From Neospora caninum Liverpool (Eukaryota; Apicomplexa; Conoidasida; Eucoccidiorida; Sarcocystidae), in assembly GCF_000208865.1 (NCBI RefSeq), contig NC_018394.1, positions 124,001-188,000 on the forward strand: a stretch of 64,000 nt of DNA, read 5' to 3'. Below, piece after piece: positions 1-10,100 of this stretch; positions within the stretch are counted from its first letter, which is position 1; every line of letters begins with the position of its first letter. The notes under the pieces were generated by a model. That model saw only the letters and a list, made by a program, of their open reading frames with translations. It did not search any database and was not told the DNA's origin. Made by a program: the position numbers and the translations under genes.

Positions 1-1126
1 GCCCGTGGGCTTCAGCTGGAGGAAAGTCCGGAGCCAATCCACCAGGCGAATGCCCAGCGGACGCATGCAGGAGATGCGGGAACGGAAAGGAAGCAGGGTG
101 AGGTGCCAAGCCGTGACCGTTTCCCTGCTGAGAGCTAGGAAAGGCCCACCAGGAAGGAGCACGCGGCTCGTTTCCCCGCTCGTCTCCGTCTGGGGCAGCA
201 GGATGGCGGTCGCCTGCTTTGTCTTTTCCGGACGTTGTCGCGGACGCAAAAGAGCCGATAGGGTAGGACGCCGTGCGAAAAGGGAGTGTTCTTCCTGGGG
301 CCTCGCTGGAACCACAGACAAATTCGGAGACGATAAGATCCCAGCTGGTTGCCCCAGCGTGCCGCTCGCCGCATGCAAGACGGAAGAACCCCGGCACGAC
401 AATCGAAAGAGGAATATCGAGAAGAAGAGCGAGGATGCTTTTCGGGGGCGTCCCGCCGTTCGCCTCGCTTCGCGCATCTTCGTCTTGGGAGGATTCGCAC
501 ACTCGGAGGCATATGCTGTCGGGTTGGAGAGTCTGCAGAGGCTCGGGCAGCAGCTCCTGCACGGACTGTCTCCCGGTGAGACTGTCGTCTTCCTCCGCTT
601 TCTCGCCGCCGTCGCTCTCCTCTTCCCACTCTGCTCTCGGCGTCCGCGTGTAGGTGCCTGAGCATCGGACACAACGGGACAACATGGGGGGTTCGGGGTG
701 GACGTCAGATGCTCCATGGCCTCAGTGCATGCAGAAACCGGCCATGCAAAACGTGCACATCGAGAACATGCCGGTTCTGTTGGCGCGCAGCTCTGCACAT
801 CGCATTCAGCGCGGCGGCATGCGGCTGCGACGTCCAAGTAAGCGTCGGATGAACCAAAATGCGACGCGAACAGCACGAGAGTTTCATGCACATTCCGGCC
901 CGGTGACGCTCGGTGGTGTGCACATGACCAGCTTAAGTTTTTTTCTCGTTTGTCCGTGCTCCGCCGTAGAAGTGTCTCCTGGGCGTTCCAGTGTTATCGC
1001 TGCTGCATGCGGTTGTGCCCCCACAAACCCCAAACCTAAAGCTCGATTTTTGTGCGGCGGCGCATCAGAAGATGTCCACCCTGACTTCTCTCCACGACGC
1101 TTCGAACCCAAGGGCAGAGACGCGCC
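1..1126. other. 3' flank of the giant ORF; no gene supported
   Basis: Open frames on both strands here are short, GC-driven and lack recognisable domains or splice logic. The stretch lies beyond the stop of the large minus-strand ORF, so part of it is probably its 3' UTR. A short RNase P-like signature at 17-33 and 313-330 is discussed under findings but is not strong enough to annotate. Confidence 0.5.
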
Positions 1127-4100
1127 TTACAACTGAAAAGCGGCAGCACCTGGCACCTTCCCTCTGCTGTCGCCTCGCCTTCCATTTTGCGAGGAGGTAC
1201 TGAAGAGGCACGCATTTAGAGGTTTCCGACGGTACGCGGAGACGCGCACACGAGCGCGCGTGCCCCCAATTCCCCCCACGCCCCTTTCAGAATACCACGA
1301 CAAAAACCTTGCCTTGCACACGTGATGCGGCCCACTTGTAAAAACGCGCGACAACCTACCACTCAGACTCTGTGTGCTAGGGAAAACCCTCCGCGAACGC
1401 GAACAGCTGCGCCCTGTCGTTGATCGATACGAAGCGACGCCGAGAGCAGTTCCACTTGCAGGACTCTTCAAGGCCACCTGCGGCTGCGCAGGCGACTCCC
1501 CTTGGAGGTCGAAGTGTGCCATGGTCACCTGACCGCGTGTGGACGTCGCCAGGGGCCTTCGTGCGTCTCGAAAGCCCCATTCGTTTGGAATGGAGGGCGC
1601 GGTGCCTCTCGGAACTTCGTCCCTCTGAGCCTCATGGCGTCGGGCGTCTCCGGCACGCAGCCTCTCCAACGACAGGGGACCTCCGGCGAGTACTGCCGCC
1701 TCTTCTCGGCCTCGCGAAACCTCCGCGGCTCTCCGCTGGGCTCTACAGAGACCATCCTGCAGCTCCGGAGGGTGAGCCGGGTCACCAGGTGGAGCGGAAA
1801 TTCGGTGTTCCGGCACACCTCTGAAGAACGGGACTGCTTCGCCACGCAACGCCTTGCTGTCGCCTCTGGCTCGAGGCAGAGTTTGAGCGAAACCGTTGTC
1901 GGCAGGCATCTCCAGAGACCGCCGAGAGGGCCCTCCGCTGCCAGCCTGTGGGGCGAGTGTACCGACACCTGAGCTCCGTTCGAGGGCTGACAGGGCCCGG
2001 AGAGTTGGCGGTCGTCGGGTGGCTTGAGGCGCTGCCCCGACGTTGCCTTGCCTTAAAGAGACCGAAGACGCGAGGAAGGAAGGCATGCCGCCGTGTCCCG
2101 ATCTTCGCGCCGGGTGCTCTTCACCCACGACACGCCCGTGGTGGGCTTGTCGAGGGCCGTTCCTTTCTTCGAAATCCAACATTTCCCTCTCTTTCTCTCC
2201 CGTCTCACACCAGTGCCCCGGCGGCGAATGCTGAGAGTGCATCTGAACGTTTGCGCCTTCGTGGAACGGCCGAGTCGACATGTGGTGTCGCGACAGGAAA
2301 GCGCTATCCTCTGCACTCAGTCCCGCTCCGCCCGTCTCTCGGGCTTCCCGTCTGAAATCCTGCACGAGCTGAAATGGCATCGGCCTCTCTCCCTCGTCCT
2401 CGGCTCGTGTCAGCGTAGCTTCCTTTCCGCGTCGGCTACTCCGCATTTGTGCGGCACGGTCCAGGGGCGCGCAGGGCGGAGGGTCGGGGACGCGCGCCAC
2501 ACCAGCCGAAGCCGTGCGGCCCACCGTGGCTGCCTTCTGTGCTCCAGCAGGCGAGGGCGAAGGGTGCGAGAAAGGCGACAGCCTTTGGGAGGGCGGCAAC
2601 GCAGGCGCTGAAGCCGCAGCCGTCAGAGACGCGAGTGAAGACCTGAACGACTTGTGCCCAAGACAGTATTCGGCCAAGTCTTGGATAGAAGCTGCAGAGG
2701 ACGCCGAGCGATCAAAGAGCTGTGGACAAGACGAGGCTCCGCGTTTTCCTCGCCCATCGTCTGATGATCGCCCCAAGCTGGCGACAGCGCCAGCGACGGA
2801 GACATGCGGAGACTGGAAGTTGGTGGAGGCGAGCAGCGAGAGCAGAGACGAGCCGGAATTCGACCTCGACACGGGGGGTGACGCGCGTGAGGGAAGCACG
2901 GCGTCCTGAGGCGAAGCTGGAACGAGAGGGGACGCAGCTGAATACGGCGGAGACGACTGCTGCCTCAGAACGGGCGTGTGGGCAGAGTGAGGCGGCACAG
3001 TCCCGTCAACGGAAGGACTCGCACAAGCTTTCGCTCTGTGGGGCCAGTAACCAGGGAGCGGGGGTGGCCCTAGGCCTCCGCTAGACTCTTCGCGCTTTCT
3101 GTACTGGCCGCTGTGTGACACTCGATCTGCCAAAACAGACGCCGAACGCACGCCTTCCGCACCCTGAGACTGCTCGGCTGTTCCCGTCTCTCCTCTGCCC
3201 CGAGCGCTCCCCGCGTCGTGCTCAGTTCCTCGGGGCTCGTCTGGAATCCTCCCCCGCCTGCTGCGTTCGACCTCGGCCTTGTGGAGGTCGTGGAGCTTCC
3301 GCAACAACCTTAGCTGCTGGCGCTGGTGGTCTGTCAGCGCTAGCGCTCCAGAGGGTAGGGAAGACAAGGCGGCCGCGGTGTGTTTGGAAATCGAAGGCAG
3401 CGACGTCGCGAACGACAGGCGAGCTCCGGTGCCAGGCGCACTCTCTTCCGAACGCGTTGGTGTTCCTCTGTGCCCAGTGTCCTTCAAACTGCGACTGCCT
3501 CCCGTGCCCCCAGTCCCCACCCAGCTGCCGTCTGCGGCTGGCGGCTGCCCAGCACTGCATGCGTGGTGCCCGCGATCTCCCGCAGCCTCGCCTTCCTCCC
3601 GCTTTCCGCTTCTCTCTCGGCTGGTCGCTGCGGCGCTTCCCAGCCCTCTCTCCACGCCGGCGCCAGCGTCTGGGGCGTTGCCCGCAGCTCGCCGCGGGTC
3701 TTTGTTCTTCGCCTTGTGCGAGAGCAGCGCCGCTTGCAGAGCCGCCGACAGCGAGGCGGACGACAACGCAGTGCCCATCCCCCCCTCGGCTGTCATAACC
3801 GCAGCGGCAGAGGCGGCGAGAAGCCGCAAAAGGCTGAGCTCCGTGGATGCACTGGCTGTGTGTCGCGACGTTCCACGTTCGGAGGCGAGGGCTCTCGCGC
3901 CGTTGTGCCGGACCGCAAGGCCCCCCGGAGATGAAGCACTTCGCGGCAAGTCCGCCGAGGTATCTGCGCCAAGTGGAGAAGGCACCCTCGCGTGAACTAG
4001 GTCGCTTCGTTTTCTGTGTCCTGGCTTCCCTGCAGTTGACTCCTGAGGCGACGGCATTCGTTGTTTCGCACCCGCCGACGCACCCTGCGTCTGCCCTCCG

Positions 4101-7100
4101 TCTCCAGAGCTCCCTTCTTGTTCGTCCACTCTCAGTTGCTTCTCCGGTTTCTGGGGGCGTCTTTGGTGTTCGACAAGCTGGCGCCTCAGCCGCTTCAGCT
4201 CTCTGCACACGATGTCAACCAACGCCGACTTCTTCTCCCGACCCCGCTGAGCATGACTTTGACTCGTTAGAGCATTCGCTGCTCCGTCCACTGTCTCGCT
4301 CGCGCCGCCTTCGCCCCGGTGGTCCCCGCTGGAAGTCGCCTTCGCGGCGCCGAGCCTCGCCGTCTCGTCGGCAGAAAGGTCGCCTCTCAACAGCCTGTCG
4401 AGAGGCGCGAGAGAAAAGCGGTCCTTTCCTGCTGAGCGTTTGTCTCCTAGCGGGAGTTGAGGCAGCTGACGCAGTTCATGGCGCAGCGCGTTCTCGAAGT
4501 GCCGGTGGTCCGGCTGCGCGGGTGGCGGTGACGCGGAGGCACCGGTCCCCGAAAGAGGCCACGAGGGCCGAGAAGACGTGGAAGCCGACGCAGACGGAGG
4601 GACGTTCGATCCTTTCTGGCCAGGCGCTGCGTCTGGCGAGAAGTGCCTCGAGGGCGCTGCGCGGAGGCCGCCTCCGAGGTTGCCCAAGGGAAGGCGGCTG
4701 CAGGCCGACGCTAACGGCGAGCAGGGGACCGCTGACCCGGTGGACTCGCGGAAACTGTCAGTACCCTCTGGGGGTGGGGCAGCGGCGGGGCAAGCTGCTC
4801 CGGACGAAAAAGAACCGGAACGGTGTCCTGGACTCCCTCGCAGAGACCCGCCCTGTGCTGGCAGACGGTTGGGACTGGAAGCAAGCAGGCGTTGCAGAAC
4901 TCCCGTGAGAGCTTGCAGAGCTGTGTCCTGTATTTTCGAGGCCTCGGCCGGTCGACTCGAAACCCCGCGACCCGCCTCCCGCCTGGATTCGGTTTCAGGT
5001 TCTGGCGCTTCGCCGACTTTCCTTCCTCGGCCCGTCTCGCCTTCTCTTCGTGGCTGACCCTGCACTTCGACTGTCGCCCCCGCGCGGAGAGACGAAGAAA
5101 GCGGCTGCTGCAGGTGTCGCCGACCCCCACAGGGAGTCTCACTTCTCTCGCGGTGGCGCTCGCCTTCTTCCCTGCCTCCCGTAAGACTCTGCGACGGGAC
5201 AGCATCTGACGGGACAGCATCTGACGGGGCAGCGGACCCGACGAGATGCATGCGGGAGTCGCCCCGGGGACACTCGTAGGTGTGTTGTTGGCGAAGGTGG
5301 AATTCGTCTCTTTCACTTCCTGGGCCTCTGGGGTCTGTCGTGGCGCCGTCACCGCTAGGTTGCGGAGCCGGTGTAGGAAAAAAGGAAGTCGAAGACGAAC
5401 GGCACGAAGACACGTCAGCCGCACCTGGTCGCCAGTTGGACACACTGAATGCTGGACGTCTCTCGGCTTCAGATCCTCCCGTGAAATCTTCAGAAAGACC
5501 TGGGTTCTTCGACGTCTCATTCGGGCCCCCGGGTGCTACCCGTCCACTGCGGGCCACCTCTCCGCGCGGAATCGCCAAGGACGAACTTAGCTGGTCCTTC
5601 GAAGGGACACGGCCTGCGCTTCCGTCGGGACCGACCAACTGAGCAGAGTGGCGACTCGAGGCTTCCAGGCCAAGCGCAGTGGACGCCCCAGGTGACGCAC
5701 CTGGGAGAGGCACGCACGGAGCGGGGTCTAGGGCGGGCGACGGGCTTTGCTTCGGCTGCCATGCCACCCCCCTACCTGGAGCCTGGCCTGGTACAGGTGT
5801 ATGACGCCCTGTGGTTTTCGGAACGGAGAGGCAGTCGCGTCCTGAGAGTTCGATTTTTCTTCCTGTCTGCCTCCTGTGACGCTCAGCAAGGGGCGGACTT
5901 CGAACCCGAGAACCAGATGACGTCACGGTGGTCGCTTCTGGCGTCTTGTCCTTCAACTCGGCATTTCCCGACTGCGACTGAGGTGGGGCATTTGCCGGAA
6001 GAGGCAACGAAGCAGTGGAACTGCGACGGCGAGCCTCTGCGTCTCCCAGCGGAGCACCCGCCTCCCCGTTCTCGCGCCCCTCTATCGCTTCACTGCCTCG
6101 ACTCTGGCTTCCGTCTCCGGTGTTTCTCTCGCCATGCGCACCCTCTTCCAAGGTCGAGTCAGCAAAGTCCTTCACTCGGGCAGAAGCCGAAGCGCAAGGA
6201 GAAAGAGACAAACCACAGCGTTCAGTCGTAACGTCCTGACATCTCCCAGAGCGTCCGGCTGGTGCCGCCCATTCTTTGTTGTCGCGACAGTCAGCAGCCC
6301 GTGGAGAAGAAAGGGTTCGCTCCTGACTCCGTGTTCTCGGTCTTCCTGTACTTTGAGATTCCGGCTTGCTCCCATCGAACCGATCCGGCAACCGGAGAGG
6401 CGCGTCAGCACTCGTAGAGCTCCTGACGAAACTGACACATTTCAGTCCCGTTTCGTCTCGTGCTGCCCCGGGTTCCTGCGGCGGACGCTGTTGTCCCTCG
6501 TCCAGGTTGCTTTCGCCGCAAGAAACGTCCTTGGGGGGCGAGAACATCACTTTCCCCCCACCGTGGTCAGACTGCCGTAGTGCCATCCCTTTGTGAGGAT
6601 CTCCTGCTTCTGTTGATTCGGCTTCGTCCTCTTCACTCTCTCCCCATCCTTCGCTTGTGCGGGCGCGCCGCTGTCTAACTTCCTCAGCACCTGACCGTGT
6701 CTCGCACGCCGCACCAGCGGCGCCTGAGCCGTTGCAGCCTCCACGGAGGCCTTCCGCAGGTAGCCCCGTCGAACCCGACCGGTCCAGAACAGGCGCTCCC
6801 GGCTCTTGATTGACCGTCTTGGACAGTTTCCTGAGAAGCTCTTCTTCGCTCTGCGTTCGGTCGGGCGTAGGAGGAGTCCGACCACCGAGTCCGTGCTGGA
6901 GCGCGTGGAGGGGTAGCTGATCAATTTCTGCTGCAGGCACCTGACCCTGGTGGCGGAGAAGCGACGCGAAGCGTGCAAAACTCGCTTCCTGTTCTCCCTC
7001 TCTCGGCCCCCTGCTGTCTCCAGGGCGCTCTCCTGTTTTGCCTTTCCACGCTGCGGCTTTACCTGCCTTCGCTCCCGTCACAGACTCTGTCGTCTCTGCT

Positions 7101-10100
7101 GTCTTTCGCTCAACGCGAAGAGATCCTGACACCTTCTCCGAACGTTCCTCTCTGCCTTGCATCCCCAGTTCCCTTCCCCTGGCGTGTGTTTTCTCAGAAG
7201 TGGAGAGGGAATCTTTGGCAGGCAGTCCCAGGCTGCCCAAAATCACCCCCGGCACGGGTGGAGCGGCGGGCGCACCATCTGGACATGGAAAACTGGAGAC
7301 AGAAGAGAAGAGCGTTTCCTGGGAGGTGCCGGTCTCTCGTTTCCCCGAATCCGAAAAGTCGGGCTTGTCGCTTTCCCGCTGTGACGTCCCTTGGGTGCCG
7401 GCATTCTTGTGCAGCGCGGGAGTCAAACCCGGATCAAAATTGTAAGATGAGTTTCGATCTAAAGCGAGGCCGAGAGTCGCTTTGAGGGAGGCCTCTGGTG
7501 CGCCACTCTGCCGTGTCTCTCTGTGCAGCAGAAGGCAGGCTTCAACCGTTTCTCTCTCATCCTCGCGATTCTGTTCACCCCCTTGTTCAGGTGGTGCATC
7601 AGGCAAATAAAGAGGAAATGAACTCCGCAAATGCTGAAGCACCTGAGTCCCCTTCGTATCAGGGCGGTGCCTTTTCTGCGTGCTGCGAGCAGAAGCCGCC
7701 GGCACGGGAGACGAGAGAGAAGAACAGACATCAGAGGAGAGCAACAGAGCGGCGTGAGAGGGCCGGTGGTTCGATAGTAGTGTGTCAGCACACGGAGGAG
7801 TACATGCGTCAGGTTCGGAGGTTTCGGGCGCTCGCATGTCATGCCGGGTGTCTGCGTGGCTGACTGAAGAGGCCGCGTCGGTGTCAGGAGTGATGGTGCA
7901 GGGAACTGGAAGGGGTGCGCGCGGAGGCCAACTTGACAAAGAGGAACAGCCAGAATCCGTCTCCCTTTTCAAACGGGAAAGAGAGTCAGTTGCTGCGGAA
8001 CTGTCCGCACCAGCAAGAGGCGAGGGTGCCACGGGTAAAGAACAAGGGGGACCACGTGGGTTCGCTGGTGTGGAAGGCGATCTGCACACGGCGAGGTGTT
8101 CCGGAGTCGGAGTGTCGCTTGCGCTTTCCGCAGGAGAACTACCGTTTCTGTTACTGGGGCCGTGAGCATGGGAAGGAGGTCCAAGTAGAAGAGACGAATA
8201 TGGGGGAGTGGAAAGGAGCGAGGCAAGTAACTTGGAAGGACGGTTTGATGCCAGTTGAATAGCTGCATTGGCCGTAATACATCGGAGACAGCTACACGAC
8301 GGGGTTCTCTGGCAAGGCGGACCTCCTATTCCAAACAATTTGTCTGACAAAAGATCTCGCAACGTCGCTTGCTGCGGGTGTGCTGGAAGAGACGAAGGAA
8401 ACGAAGGAGAAAGAAGGCCTTTTTGCTCCAGCGGCTGCGGCAGCAAAGCGTGCGGCCTTACGCTCCCACCCCTCTCTTTTCCTTTCGCTTTTTTCCCGGG
8501 AAAGCCGTAGCCGTCATACCCTGACCCTTCCGATTCCTTTCTTCTGGATGCATACTCGGCAGGGGCTCTGTCTCGGCTGGGGTCCGTTCTAGACGCGCCT
8601 CGGTTCTCGACCGGCCATCGAAGCGAGCCGCTGGTAAAAGGACCCACGGTCGTCCCCTTCTCGGCCCGGAGCTCTTTTGCTGTGTGCTCGGGAGTCTCTG
8701 TCGCTGACGCAGGAGGGGTGAGCGAGGACGCAGGTGGAGATGGCGGTAACGTTCCTGCTTGCGGGTGTTCGCGGTGTTTCCCCCTCACGTCGCTCCCACC
8801 CCGAAAGCCTTGCCGATCGCTGGTATCAGGAACATTTTGTGCAGGCTGTTTGAAGCCGTGGTGCGGTGTGCGGCTGTCCTCGCGCGGGTCTGGTCGAAGC
8901 AACGGAGACTGTGGGATGAGGGGATCCACCGGGTTTCGACTGACCAAATCTACAGACGTCGAAGGCAGGGTTTGCCCATCACCTCCAGAAAGCTGAGAGC
9001 GATGGCCAGTGGTTGGTGCGGGGGTTTGCATCAGGGGACTTCCTGCAGGCGCTGAGGCGCCTGCTGGCGGGACGGACATCGAGATTCCGCGTTCCCCGTC
9101 TTCGCCGTGAAGGCTTGGCTCTTCTTTTGTGGCACGCGAAGGAAGTAACGCCGACTTGTGAGGCAGCTCTTGCCATGCGAGAACCGAACCCCGCTGGCCT
9201 TCTGGCTCCGGCGCTGGCTTTTTCAGGACCGCGTAAACATACTGTTTCGCCTGTGGGCGGCGATGGAGAGGCAGGTGGCTGCCTCTTCCGCCCAAGGTGC
9301 GCGGGAAAGCGTCGCGAGGCGAAGAGTAGAAGTTGGAGGCAAAGACAGACTTCTTCGCACTGACGGGCGCCACGGGGGACTCGTGCTTCGTGGTCGCAGA
9401 CTTGTGTATTCGAGGTTCACTTCCCTGTGTCGTGTCTGGAACGCTCCTGGCGCCGTCTCTCGGACGAGGTGCCGTGCCTGTCGTGACTGAAGATGTCTCT
9501 TCAGCCTTACAGAAGACGGTCTTCTCGTCATGGGCTGCACACGCCTTCACAAGATAGACGCCTCTTTTCCTGCTTTTTTCCTCAACCTTTTTGCCTCCTT
9601 CCTCACCAACCGGGAATCCCTCCGCTGGGTCTGGGCCCCCCCGTTTCCGTCCGAGGCAGGGAGATGCTGCTCCAGCAGAAAAAAGCTTCCGTTGCTGACT
9701 TCCGCCCCACGTACTTGTTTCCCTGCAGGGGGTGGAATCTTTGCCGGACACATGTGCGTCCTGCTCTGCATGCGAGTTTGGACTCTTTCTAGGGCAGGTC
9801 TCCTGCGCTGTCAAGTTACGTGATTCTGGAAACTTGTCGAGTTTGTCCACCCAAAGAACAGGGCTTTCCGTTGTTTCTGTTCTGCCACTGTCAGTCGCGA
9901 CTGCGCTAGTTGCGGGTCTCGTTTTCGTTTCCGGCGACCATCTTTGCCTTCGCTCCGTTGAAGTCTCTTTATTTCTTTCGAAAGGCGCATCTGTTGGCTG
10001 CTGGAGAGCATTGCCGTTGGGAATCTCTTTTGTTCCTTGTGTGACATATTCAGACTGGTGCTGCCTTCCCCTCGCCAGCCGTGCTTCTCTCGGTTCGCTG

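Noticed and set aside
135..674. ORF of 179 codons on the minus strand, and the overlapping 218-codon plus ORF
   Set aside because: Overlapping open frames on both strands of GC-rich DNA with Arg/Ser-rich translations and no domain; GC bias explains them.
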